Below, one piece after another: positions 24,514-32,781 of a DNA stretch of 64,000 bases. This DNA comes from JAPLJM01 sp963708515 (GTDB lineage: Bacteria; Desulfobacterota; Syntrophia; Syntrophales; Fen-1087), in assembly GCA_963708515.1 (NCBI GenBank), contig CAVPSX010000005.1, positions 1 to 64,000 of the forward strand. Reading direction: 5' to 3'. A program made the translations under genes and the position numbers. Under the pieces are notes generated by a model. That model ran no database searches. It saw only the letters and a list, made by a program, of their open reading frames with translations, and was not told the DNA's origin. Each line of letters begins with the position of its first letter. Positions within the stretch are counted from its first letter, which is position 1.

Positions 24514-25272
24514 CTATATTTTCCCGACCGATGCAAGATAAATGGTAAATTCATCCTTGCCGTCAATTCTCAGTAATTGATCCATGGCCTCCTGATCATA
24601 GGCGGCGATGGCACAGGTTCCGGCCTGGATGGCTTCGCAGGCAAGGTAAAGATTCTGGCAAACATGTCCGGCGTCAATGGCGATGACTTTGTGCGCGGCC
24701 AGGCTATAGCGCCACTCCATACGGTATGGAATGGCCGTCCAGATAAACGTCACGGCTGATTGAGCGGGATAGGGCTGCCCGAAGACAGCCTTTACAAGTT
24801 TCTGCGCAAGGTGATCTTCGCTGAATTCAAAGAGGAGCTGGTGTTCAAGCGGCAGATAACGGTAAACGCCCGGATCCACGCACTTAACATTGAAAACGCA
24901 CAGGTACGTTTCCAGGGCATGCCTGCATCCTGCGGATGGAACAGTCCTCAATGCATGGCCTTCATCCAGCTTTCCTTTCACCCCCTGTGTCGCCCAAAGC
25001 AGAAACGACAGCTCTTCCAGCGTCAGATGATCCTGACGGTAGGTTCTGCGGCTCTGCCTGTTTTGAATGGCTGAGATCAAATCCAACGCGGCGATATTCT
25101 CAAAACGATGGGGCGTGATCAGATCGATGCGCCGGGCTTGCTTGTCGAATGGTTTTTCAATGGGCGGGGGCGCAATGCCCCGGTTCTGGTCCGCTTGAGA
25201 GAAGTCAACCCGCTTCCGGATGGAATCCTTGAGAAAGTAACGAAACGGTTCTGTCAATTCTTCCCTGTCCAT
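24514..25272 (-). CDS. SagB/ThcOx-type nitroreductase-family protein
   Basis: 252 residues. IQNRQSRRTYRQDHLTLEELSFLLWATQGV marks the FMN-binding N-terminal part of the nitroreductase fold, RTVPSAGCRHALETYL is the conserved Ser-Ala-Gly region of SagB-like oxidases, and AIDAGHVCQNLYLACEAI is the C-terminal helix of the family. Members oxidise thiazolines in peptide maturation or act as general flavin reductases. No precursor peptide or YcaO gene is nearby, so a RiPP role is not supported. The region 25273-25430 downstream of the selenoprotein holds no gene. Confidence 0.85.
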   Translation of the reverse strand: MDREELTEPFRYFLKDSIRKRVDFSQADQNRGIAPPPIEKPFDKQARRIDLITPHRFENIAALDLISAIQNRQSRRTYRQDHLTLEELSFLLWATQGVKGKLDEGHALRTVPSAGCRHALETYLCVFNVKCVDPGVYRYLPLEHQLLFEFSEDHLAQKLVKAVFGQPYPAQSAVTFIWTAIPYRMEWRYSLAAHKVIAIDAGHVCQNLYLACEAIQAGTCAIAAYDQEAMDQLLRIDGKDEFTIYLASVGKI

Positions 25273-25430
25273 TCAGTTTCCTGTTGTTGTCTTTGATGAT
25301 TATTTTTGAAGATGCACTATAGGGAGGCCGCGCTTGAATGTCAATGACGTTTCGGTAAACCATCATTCCTCATAACGCTTTGACATTTTGGATTGAAGCG
25401 ATTTTACATCCTCGATTCATGCCGACAGTA

Positions 25431-25892
25431 TTATTCGGCCCGGGATTTGTCGATAATTTCACCAATGAGCGTTGCCGTCTTCCCTGTGAGCATCAGGCAA
25501 TACTCGAATTTATCGCTTCCCCGGTAACGCTTGGCCTGGTTGGTATCCGTCCAGTCGATGCCGACTATATCGCGGCATAAAATTATTCCATCTGTGACTT
25601 CGTTTTTGAACCTTTTCATGAACGTCCGGCAATACTTCCACATCCTGATGTCCGTCTGACGTCCCGGTTCAGAACGACCATGGAGCAAGCCGATCACTGC
25701 CAAACCACCGATCACGGCGCCGCAGACCTCGCCATGGGCCCCCAGACCGCCGCCGAATGAGTCCATTGCCTTGATCAAATCATCACTCTTCATCCCAAGC
25801 TTTTCCTGCCCGACCGCAAGAATGGCCTGGCTTCAGTGCAAACCTTCACGGAATATCCGCTGCGCCTTTTCCTGCATCTCTATGGGGGTCAT
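25431..25892 (-). CDS. C_GCAxxG_C_C family redox protein, probable selenoprotein (UGA = Sec20)
   Basis: Starting at ATG 25892, which overlaps the stop of the metallo-hydrolase gene as TGATG, the frame reads MTPIEMQEKAQRIFREGLH, then TGA (25835-25833), then SQAILAVGQEKLG and on without a break to 25431. The family normally has G-x-N-C-x-Q-A-V here, so the TGA stands exactly at the first conserved cysteine. The other motifs follow: FGGGLGAHGEVCGAVIGG (GCAxxG region) and two later cysteines (KYCRTF and ILCRDIVG). A SECIS-like hairpin starts 11 bases after the UGA. Conventional calling gives only a 120-residue protein starting at 25793, lacking the redox residue. Total 153 residues; function is probably thiol/selenol redox. 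Confidence 0.82.
25803..25822 (-). promoter_or_regulatory. SECIS element of the C_GCAxxG_C_C selenoprotein
   Basis: On the minus strand TTCTTGC-GGTCGG-GCAGGAA forms a 7-bp stem (one G-U pair) with a GGTCGG loop, beginning 11 bases after the UGA. The E. coli fdhF SECIS has TGC-AGGTCT-GCA with its GGTC at 19-22 bases after UGA; here GGTC is at 18-21. This is the expected bacterial SelB-binding geometry. Confidence 0.72.
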
Positions 25893-26800
25893 CACAAATC
25901 TCCTTTCTTGTTTAATGCGAGCCGGATTCCCCTGAAGCTGTTGTTCAGGAAAAAAGTTTCCCTTTTTTTGACATCGGCGGGCAATTGATGAAAACAGGAC
26001 AGTCCGGGGTCTTGAGCCAGCAACGCTTCAAACACTTTTTCTTCAAACATAGGGCTTTCCAATCTGCTGAATTGGCCTATGACGGTTGCCCAGAGATCCG
26101 TTTGGGCGGATGCCAGATCGAGTAATTTCGGGATTTCAAACGACAGCCCGAAATGACCGTAACAGAGCACGGCGGCGTCGATATTTTTGAGAATGCCGAG
26201 AGACCTCCTGTAATGATCCAGATCGAATCCGGGCGGCGCCGCGATGCGCAGATAAAGATCCTTTTCCATCGGGTAAAAGATCCCGGCTGCCTCGCCTGCA
26301 AAAAGCACGTCGCCGATCCGGTAGCAGAGATGATGGGGCGCATGTCCGGGTGTTTCATAAACTTTAACGGCCATCCCGCCGGCCGGGAAATCAAGCCTGC
26401 CGTCGAGATTCTTTTCGGAAACAGGGGCAGGCTCGCCATAAATAACTGCCGTTTCGTAGAGGACCTCCAGAGAGACGTCCCACAACTTTTCCGGTTTCAG
26501 CAGGTGCGGAACACCCCGGGGGTGGCAGATCGCCTTGGTGTCGGGATAGCGGTCCAGCAGCAACCCCAATCCACCGGCATGGTCCAGATGAATATGCGTG
26601 AGCAGGATATGGTCAATACGCCGGATCTTCATTTCCTCCAACGCCTGCAAGAGTGCAGGCAGGGTTGAACGGGGTCCGGGATCGACGAGAATGACGGTAT
26701 GATCGTCCCTGTAAAGCCAGGCGCACAGAAAGTGATGGAAGCCTTCTTTCGGCAGATCCAGTGGGATGAGATAGAGGTTGTCGAATAAAGGCTTGGTCAC
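25892..26800 (-). CDS. Metallo-beta-lactamase-fold hydrolase
   Basis: 302 residues. LLTHIHLDHAGG (near residue 66) is the HxHxDH metal motif, ETPGHAPHHLCY provides the next His, LFAGEAAG the bridging acidic residue, and CYGHFGL a further metal-binding His. The closest functional types are glyoxalase II-like or acyl-thioester/lactone hydrolases; the substrate is unknown. It shares a TGATG overlap with the selenoprotein gene, so the two are cotranscribed and probably functionally linked. Confidence 0.88.
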   Translation of the reverse strand: MTKPLFDNLYLIPLDLPKEGFHHFLCAWLYRDDHTVILVDPGPRSTLPALLQALEEMKIRRIDHILLTHIHLDHAGGLGLLLDRYPDTKAICHPRGVPHLLKPEKLWDVSLEVLYETAVIYGEPAPVSEKNLDGRLDFPAGGMAVKVYETPGHAPHHLCYRIGDVLFAGEAAGIFYPMEKDLYLRIAAPPGFDLDHYRRSLGILKNIDAAVLCYGHFGLSFEIPKLLDLASAQTDLWATVIGQFSRLESPMFEEKVFEALLAQDPGLSCFHQLPADVKKRETFFLNNSFRGIRLALNKKGDL

Positions 26801-26853
26801 TATTAAGGCCCTTTGAAAAGCTGAAAAAAAGGTGAAAGTCCAACCGTCAGGCG

Positions 26854-28932
26854 TCAGTCGTCGGTCAGCAGGCCGATCATCTCCTCAATGTCGGTTGTCT
26901 GTTTTTTGCAGCTTCTGCCGGTACAGACATAGATGAGAGCTTCACCTTTCTCACCCTTGAATGATGCTGTAAACGGGGCAATCTTTCTTATGGCTGCGGC
27001 TTGTTTGCCGTCCGGAACAAGCATGACTATCTTATTGGGCAGAAAGCGCGCCGAGAGGGTCCGGTTGATCGTCTGGACGGCCGGGCTGTCCTGTTCACCC
27101 GCGATGACGATTTCATGAGAGGGGCCCATCAGATAGTCGAGCGCGGTCAGATGGAAGGCAACGGCGGAAGGGCTTTGCTGGATGATCCCGGCAAACGCTC
27201 CACAGATTTGCTCCGCTTTCTGCTCAAGCTGCATGTCGCCGGTTATGCGCGCCAGGCGCAGCAGGTTCATTGCGCTGACTGAGTTTCCGGACGGAATGGC
27301 GCCGTCATGAATGCTTTTTTTCCTGAAAAGGAGCTCTTCATGGTCGTTTGCGGTCAAGAAAAATCCGCCCTCCCGGTCGTCCCAGAAGCGTTTCAGCAGA
27401 TGATCATTAAGTTCGATCGCCGCTTCGAGGTATCGCACGTCAAAGCCCGTTTGGTAAAGCTCGATGAGGCCCCAGACCATAAAGGCATAGTCATCCAGAA
27501 ACGCGGGAATGGCGGCGGCATGGTTGCGCCGGCAGTGCAGAAGGCTGCCGCGGTCATCGCGCATGGCCGACAGGATGAAGTCAGCCGCATCGCGGGCGGC
27601 GAGTTCATACTGGCTATTGCTAAGGACGCGGGCGCCGAATGCGAGGCTCGCGATCATCATGCCGTTCCAGTCTGTAAGGATTTTATCGTCGCGGAACGGA
27701 TGAATTCTTTTTTCACGCACTCCGTACAATTTGTTCCGGCATGTTTCCAGCAGGGTGGCCAGTCTCTGGGGGGCCATGGTCAATTGTATCGCCCATTCAT
27801 CGAGCGGCATCTTCAGATGGAGGATATTGGCCCCGGTCTTCTGCCTTTTGGCTTCATCGAAATAGTTTCCGCCGCTGTCGACAGAATAGATCCTGTTCCA
27901 GATCGCGGCTTCCGGACGCGTCAGGGCCTTCTCAATGTCTTCTTTAGTCCATACATAGAATCGGCCCTCCTCACCTTCGGAATCCGCGTCCTGAGCCGAA
28001 TAGAAACCTCCCTGCGGCGATTTGAGGTCTCGCAGGACATAAGCGAAGATCTCGCTCGCGGTCTTTGCGTACTCATGCCCTCCCGTTGCTTGATAGGTTT
28101 CCAGACAGGCCACGGCGATCATGGCCTGATCGTAGAGCATTTTCTCGAAGTGCGGCAACAGCCAGGCCGCATCCGTCGCGTATCGGTGGAAGCCGAAACC
28201 GACATGATCGAAAATCCCGCCGCGACGCATGGCCTGCAGCGTATTTTCCACCATGCGAAGCGCCTGCTCATCGTTAAAACGTTTCCAGCACCGCAGCAGA
28301 TAGATGAGCTTTTGCGGAGTCGGAAATTTGGGGGCGCCGCCGAAGCCACCGGATTCAGGATCGTATGCACCCGTCAGCTCATCGAGCGCGCTGCTCAACA
28401 GCGATATCTCTGAAAGCGGTCCCGCTGCGGGAGGGCGGTAATTTCTCAACAGTTCCGTGACTTGACCGGCTGACTTCAGCAAATCCGGTCTCCTGTTTTT
28501 CCAGAGATCGGCTATCCGGTCGGCCAGCTCCCGCATCCCGATGAGTCCGTGCCTGCTTTCAGGCGGGAAGTAGGTTCCGGCAAAGAAAGGCTGTTTATCC
28601 GGCGTCATGATGATCGTCAGAGGCCAGCCGCCGTTTCCGGTCATGGCCTGGCAGACCGTCATATAAACGGCGTCGATATCCGGCCGTTCTTCACGATCCA
28701 CCTTCACATTGACGAATGTGTTGTTCATCAATGCGGCAATGGCAGGATTCTCGAAGCACTCATGGGCCATAACGTGGCACCAGTGGCATGTGGAATAGCC
28801 GATGGACAGAAAGACAGGCTTGTTTCCCGCCCTGGCCGCGGCAAATGCTTCATCCCCCCAAGCGTACCAATCCACCGCGTTGGTCGCGTGCTGGAGAAGA
28901 TAGGGGCTTGTTTCCGTGCTGAGTCTATTCAT
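26854..28932 (-). CDS. Thioredoxin-domain protein of the DUF255/YyaL family
   Basis: 692 residues. The N-terminal thioredoxin-like domain has STCHWCHVMAHECF (CxxC) and NFVNVKVDREERPDID, both diagnostic of the DUF255 (spermatogenesis-associated protein 20-like) family. The rest resembles an alpha/alpha barrel (six-hairpin glycosidase-like) with PKFPTPQKLIYLLR and FEKMLYDQAMIA. Length is normal. Function is unsettled in the literature. It lies 53 bases upstream of the metallo-hydrolase gene and 7 bases downstream of the flavodoxin gene, forming a redox-flavoured run with the selenoprotein. Confidence 0.9.
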   Translation of the reverse strand: MNRLSTETSPYLLQHATNAVDWYAWGDEAFAAARAGNKPVFLSIGYSTCHWCHVMAHECFENPAIAALMNNTFVNVKVDREERPDIDAVYMTVCQAMTGNGGWPLTIIMTPDKQPFFAGTYFPPESRHGLIGMRELADRIADLWKNRRPDLLKSAGQVTELLRNYRPPAAGPLSEISLLSSALDELTGAYDPESGGFGGAPKFPTPQKLIYLLRCWKRFNDEQALRMVENTLQAMRRGGIFDHVGFGFHRYATDAAWLLPHFEKMLYDQAMIAVACLETYQATGGHEYAKTASEIFAYVLRDLKSPQGGFYSAQDADSEGEEGRFYVWTKEDIEKALTRPEAAIWNRIYSVDSGGNYFDEAKRQKTGANILHLKMPLDEWAIQLTMAPQRLATLLETCRNKLYGVREKRIHPFRDDKILTDWNGMMIASLAFGARVLSNSQYELAARDAADFILSAMRDDRGSLLHCRRNHAAAIPAFLDDYAFMVWGLIELYQTGFDVRYLEAAIELNDHLLKRFWDDREGGFFLTANDHEELLFRKKSIHDGAIPSGNSVSAMNLLRLARITGDMQLEQKAEQICGAFAGIIQQSPSAVAFHLTALDYLMGPSHEIVIAGEQDSPAVQTINRTLSARFLPNKIVMLVPDGKQAAAIRKIAPFTASFKGEKGEALIYVCTGRSCKKQTTDIEEMIGLLTDD

Positions 28933-28939
28933 AACCGGA

Positions 28940-29428
28940 TCAGAGCTTGGTCAGCACGCTCAGCGCCCAGGCTTTCGCGTCCTCGAGGTCCGCCTGATCG
29001 GGATGGGCTTCGGCGCTCTGGGCTTCTTCAGCCCAGGCCCTGTTTTCCTGCTGCTGCATCAGCATTTCGATGATCCGGGGGTTCACCTTGCCGCGGCAGC
29101 CGAAATGCCCGAGAACGTTGGCCTTGGCTGCCAGTCCGAGGGCATTTTCAAAAGCCTGCCGGGGCAGTTGACCGCCCCGGAGCGAGCCGTGCGTCGAGAA
29201 AAAAGCGACCCTCTGGCCCTTCCCGAGCGCCTTGATAAACGGCTGCGCCTTTTCCGGAACACTGTGCGCATAAACGGGGAAGCCGCAGAAAACGACATCG
29301 TAGCCTGCCGCTCCCTCCAGATCCTGGATCGGCTTGATCTCTTTGTCCACAGGCAGCGCTTCGTATATCGCCTGTGCGACTTTTTTCGTATTGCCGGTTT
29401 TCGAAAAGTAAGTAACCAGTGCTTTCAT
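28940..29428 (-). CDS. Flavodoxin-family protein
   Basis: 162 residues. LVTYFSKTGNTKKVAQAI (residues 4-21) is the FMN phosphate-binding loop of flavodoxins, and VVFCGFPVYAHSVP is the second FMN loop. It could carry electrons at low potential or act as an FMN reductase. The C-terminal 40 residues (ENRAWAEEAQSAEAHPD) are an extra charged helix. It sits upstream of the DUF255 gene with 7 bases between and is likely cotranscribed. Confidence 0.88.
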   Translation of the reverse strand: MKALVTYFSKTGNTKKVAQAIYEALPVDKEIKPIQDLEGAAGYDVVFCGFPVYAHSVPEKAQPFIKALGKGQRVAFFSTHGSLRGGQLPRQAFENALGLAAKANVLGHFGCRGKVNPRIIEMLMQQQENRAWAEEAQSAEAHPDQADLEDAKAWALSVLTKL

Positions 29429-29490
29429 TCTTTCCTCCTTGGTTAATAATATGTTTTTATATGGGGGCGCTTCCCATATTAATGCAAGTC

Positions 29491-30921
29491 TTAAAGTGCG
29501 AAAAACCCGTGCTCCTGACGGGCGACACCCGTCTGAACGGCTGCCTCATGGACGGCTTTGGCCACTTTTTCCCGAACCTGCCGGTCAAAGATGCTCGGGA
29601 TGATGTAATCTTCGCGCAGCTCATCGGGATTGACGCAGGAAGCGATGGCGTGCGCCGCGGCCAGCAGCATGTCATGGTTGATTTCCCGGGCGCGGCAGTC
29701 CAGCACGCCCCGGAAAAGCCCGGGAAAGCAGAGCACGTTGTTGATCTGGTTATGATAATCGGACCGGCCCGTGGCCACCACCCGGGCGTATTTCTGCGCC
29801 TCTTCGGGCATGATCTCCGGGATGGGATTGGCCATCGCAAAGACGACGGCGTCCTTTGCCATTTTACGGATGTCCCTGGCCATGCAGCGCGTCGGGCTGG
29901 GAGACACCCAGAAAGACGTCCGCGTCTTTTATGACTTTCGTGAGCAGGCCTTTGATTTTGTGCGGATTGGTCAGCGCCGCGATTTCTTCCTTTACGGGAT
30001 TCATATTCTCCTTGCGCCCCTGATAAAGCGCTCCGCTGCGGTCGCAGCCGATGATGTTCCGGACGCCCGATGATAGAAGCAGGCGGATGGATGCGACGCC
30101 TGCCGCCCCCAGGCCGTTGACGACCAGGACGATCTCCTCGATCGGCTTGTTCACGATTTTCAAAGCATTGATAAGCCCGGCAAGGATAACCACGGCCGTT
30201 CCGTGCTGATCATCGTGGAAAACAGGGATGTCCAGCTCCTGTTTCAGACGGGCCTCGATTTCAAAACAGCGCGGCGCGGAAATGTCCTCCAGATTGATGC
30301 CGCCGAATCCCGGGGATATCCATTTGACGGTTTTGATGATTTCTTCGGGGTCTTTGGTGTTCAGGCAGATGGGGAAGGCATCGACGCCGCCGAATGCCTT
30401 GAAAAGCATGGCCTTTCCCTCCATGACGGGCATCGCGGCCATGGGGCCGATATCGCCGAGGCCCAGAACCGCGGTGCCGTCGGTCACGATGGCGATGGTG
30501 TTCTTTTTGATCGTCAGCTCATAAACGCGCTCCGGGTTTTCGTGGATGGCGGTGGAAACCCGGGCTACGCCGGGGGTGTAGGCCATGGACAGATCGGCGC
30601 GGGTCTTCAGCGGGAGTTTGCTGCGGATTTCGATTTTTCCGCCCTGATGGGCCATGAACGTGCGGTCGGCCACATTGATAATGCGGATACGCCGTTGATT
30701 TTTCCGATATTCGCGGTGATGCGTTGTTCCATGTCTTGGTTGCCTGCCGTGACGGTCAGGTCCCGGATAATGCAGCCGTCTCTGAAGCCAACGATGTCAA
30801 TAGCGCCGATGTCGCCGCCCGCCTTGCCGATGGCGGAGGTGACCCGGCCCAGCATGCCGGGTTTGTTGGTGATTTCCAGACGGATCAGAATGCCGTAGCG
30901 GAGCCTGGATGTCTTCATCAT
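29491..30921 (-). pseudogene. NAD-dependent malic enzyme with N-terminal ACT domain, broken by two frameshifts
   Basis: Three overlapping frames together encode one malic enzyme. Frame 1 (30921 to about 30690) is an ACT domain (IRLEITNKPGMLGRVTSAIGKAG). Frame 2 (about 30685 to 29890) has the catalytic core: KTRADLSMAYTPGVARV, VTDGTAVLGLGDIGP and FHDDQHGTAVV. Frame 3 (about 29885 to 29491) has MAKDAVVFAMANPIPEIMP. The changes of frame lie near 30681-30692 and 29880-29890. A ribosome site (AAGGAGG) precedes ATG 30921. The enzyme converts malate to pyruvate. The sequence is otherwise well conserved, so two sequencing errors are as likely as real decay. Confidence 0.8.
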
Positions 30922-31059
30922 AAGCGGGGCCTCCTTGTGATCTTGTCATTCCCTTTCAAAAAGGGGATGAAGTGGGATGTTCGTTGCGAAGATATGTGAT
31001 TTTCAGGTAATTATCAATCGCTTTTCGCGGCGCTTTTCGTGGCCGGGCTCATGAAATGA

Positions 31060-31088
31060 TTGCGGATAGAGGCGAGCCCTGATATAAG
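31060..31088 (+). promoter_or_regulatory. Candidate promoter for the small selenoprotein gene
   Basis: TTGCGG (31060-31065) and TATAAG (31083-31088) are separated by 17 bp, about 20 bases before the start codon at 31109, with AAGAGGTG as ribosome site. The -35 box is weak, so confidence is moderate. Confidence 0.4.
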
Positions 31089-31108
31089 AGAGGAAAAAAG
31101 AGGTGTGT

Positions 31109-31309
31109 ATGGATACCATCTGGGTTCTGGTTATTGCTGTTGCTGTATGGATTTTTCTGCAGGCCTGGCTGCTGCCGAAGTTCGGTATCTCCACCTGAAT
31201 GAGGCCGGGCTGCCGGTCGGCAGATAAGGATTTCACCGTGATGAAACAGGAACAAACCGGAGAAGGGCAGGGCGCATCGGGCGACAGCGGCAACACGCCG
31301 AAGACCTGA
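31109..31309 (+). CDS. Small membrane selenoprotein (66 residues, UGA = Sec30)
   Basis: From ATG 31109, preceded by AAGAGGTG, the frame reads MDTIWVLVIAVAVWIFLQ, a single membrane helix, then AWLLPKFGIST, TGA (31196-31198), MRPGCRSADKDF and on to TGA 31307. If the first TGA is selenocysteine the protein has a T-Sec-x4-Cys pair (Sec30, Cys35) just behind the helix, a plausible redox site facing the cytoplasm or periplasm. Short one-helix proteins with a Cys or Sec in this kind of position occur in deltaproteobacteria, as far as I recall; no function is known. A near-perfect fdhF-like SECIS hairpin follows the TGA. If TGA is a stop, only a 29-residue helix remains. Confidence 0.65.
31210..31223 (+). 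promoter_or_regulatory. SECIS element of the small membrane selenoprotein
   Basis: CTGCC-GGTC-GGCAG is a perfect 5-bp stem with a GGTC tetraloop, 17-20 bases after the UGA. Read as TGC-CGGTCG-GCA it matches the E. coli fdhF apical loop (TGC-AGGTCT-GCA) in stem and loop core. The loop core and distance are nearly the same as in the element at 25803-25822. Confidence 0.7.
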
Positions 31310-31382
31310 TGCGATGCGGCAGATCATGCTTTGCCGGTCTGCGCTGCCTGATTGAACAGATCTTTTTTTTAGGAGGCATAAA

Positions 31383-32174
31383 ATGGATTGGGGAATGAAT
31401 AACCGGATGTCACAGCTCATCCAGCCGGACGGACATTGCTTTTTTCTGCCGATTGATCACGGCTATTTTCAGGGGCCGACGTCCCGTCTGGAAAAACCGG
31501 CGGAGACGATCAAGCCGCTTTTGCCCTACTGCGACGCCCTCTTTGTCACGCGTGGCGTCCTGCGCGCAGCCGTGGACCCGGCCGGGAGCAAACCGATCAT
31601 TCTCAGGGTGTCCGGCGGGTCAAGCGTTATCGGCAAAGACCTCGCCAACGAGAGCCTGACCACGTCCATCGAGGAGATCATCCGCCTCAACGCGACGGCG
31701 GTCGGCATGTCCGTATTCGTGGGGAGCGATTACGAGAAGGAATCCCTGACCAACCTGTCCGAGCTGGTCAATCGGTGCGAGGACTTCGGCATTCCCGTCA
31801 TGGCGGTGACGGCCGTCGGCAAGGAACTGGAAAAACGCGATGCGCGCTACCTGGCCCTGTGCTGCCGGATCGCGGCGGAACTGGGCGCCCGTGTGGTCAA
31901 AACCTACTGGTGTAAGGATTTCGACAAGGTCGTTTACGGTTGTCCGGTTCCCGTCGTCATGGCCGGGGGGCCCCGGTGCGATACGGAGCTGGAAGTCATT
32001 GAATTTGTTCATGACGGCATGCAAAGCGGCGCTATCGGCCTCAATCTGGGCCGGAATGTCTGGCAGAGCCCTCATCCTGTGGCGATCATGCGGGCCCTGC
32101 GCGCCGTCATCCACGAGAATTATTCGGTCAAGGAAGCCTGGGACCTGTTCAGCAGCGTCAAACAGGAAAAATAA
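31383..32174 (+). CDS. DhnA/LsrF-type class I aldolase
   Basis: 263 residues with the (beta/alpha)8 class I aldolase pattern of the DhnA/FbaB/LsrF group: FFLPIDHGYFQGP (family DHG), AVGMSVFVGSDYE, GARVVKTYWC with the Schiff-base Lys in VKT, and VVMAGGPR near the phosphate site. Substrates in this group include fructose bisphosphate, 2-amino-3,7-dideoxy-heptulosonate precursors and autoinducer-derived thiolysis substrates; which applies here is not clear. An AGGAGG ribosome site lies 7 bases upstream of the ATG. Confidence 0.82.
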   Translation: MDWGMNNRMSQLIQPDGHCFFLPIDHGYFQGPTSRLEKPAETIKPLLPYCDALFVTRGVLRAAVDPAGSKPIILRVSGGSSVIGKDLANESLTTSIEEIIRLNATAVGMSVFVGSDYEKESLTNLSELVNRCEDFGIPVMAVTAVGKELEKRDARYLALCCRIAAELGARVVKTYWCKDFDKVVYGCPVPVVMAGGPRCDTELEVIEFVHDGMQSGAIGLNLGRNVWQSPHPVAIMRALRAVIHENYSVKEAWDLFSSVKQEK

Positions 32175-32216
32175 AAAATATGGGGAAACCCGCCTGATTT
32201 CTTGATAGAAAACATG

Positions 32217-32763
32217 ATGCTGGATGCAAACATTCCTGCACAACAAGCGCTGCGTCTGCCAAAGCTTGTCGAGTCCGATCCGCGGGCGCCGCAGCTCCTT
32301 TGCAGTCTGATGGCTCACACCCGGCCATTGTGGCGGGATAGCGAGACTCAGTATCCCGGCGGTCACGCTGACCGTCGAACTGGCCGGGGCGCTGCGCAAA
32401 GCACACGCATCCGGTCAGATCATACGCGGCCTGGAGAGTGCGGAACGCAAGCTCGCTTCAGAGGAACGAGGTCTGCAGATGGCGGATCGGCAAGCAGGCG
32501 CGCCGCGCGGCGTCCGTGTCTCCCGGCTGCTCCTCCTGACCCATGACGGCGCCGAACGCTTTTACCGGAACGTCGAAACCATGCTCCATCGGTTCGGTCC
32601 GCGCGTTCTGGCGGTGCGGCTTGAAACAGATGCCGGCGGGTTAGGCGAACTGTTGTTCGGTCCCGGCCGCATTGCCCGCCTGGTGATGCTGGAGCACAAG
32701 CAGGCCGTCGGTGATGTGCTTCTGGCAATGACCGGAAGCATCTGTCAAGGGCGACACACTTAA
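32217..32763 (+). pseudogene. Hypothetical protein interrupted by a frameshift
   Basis: Frame 1 from ATG 32217 reads MLDANIPAQQALRLPKLVESDPRAPQLLCSLMAHTRPLW. Near 32335 the coding character moves to another frame (LSIPAVTLTVELAGALRKAHASG) and continues through GVRVSRLLLLTHDGAERFY to the stop at 32763. One missing or extra base would restore a protein of about 180 residues. I do not recognise the family. It lies between the aldolase and the amidohydrolase, all on the plus strand. Confidence 0.5.
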
Positions 32764-32781
32764 TGGGGCGGCAAATAAGCC

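Noticed and set aside
24514..25272. RiPP (thiazole/oxazole) cluster around the SagB-like gene
   Set aside because: No YcaO cyclodehydratase, precursor peptide or transporter nearby.
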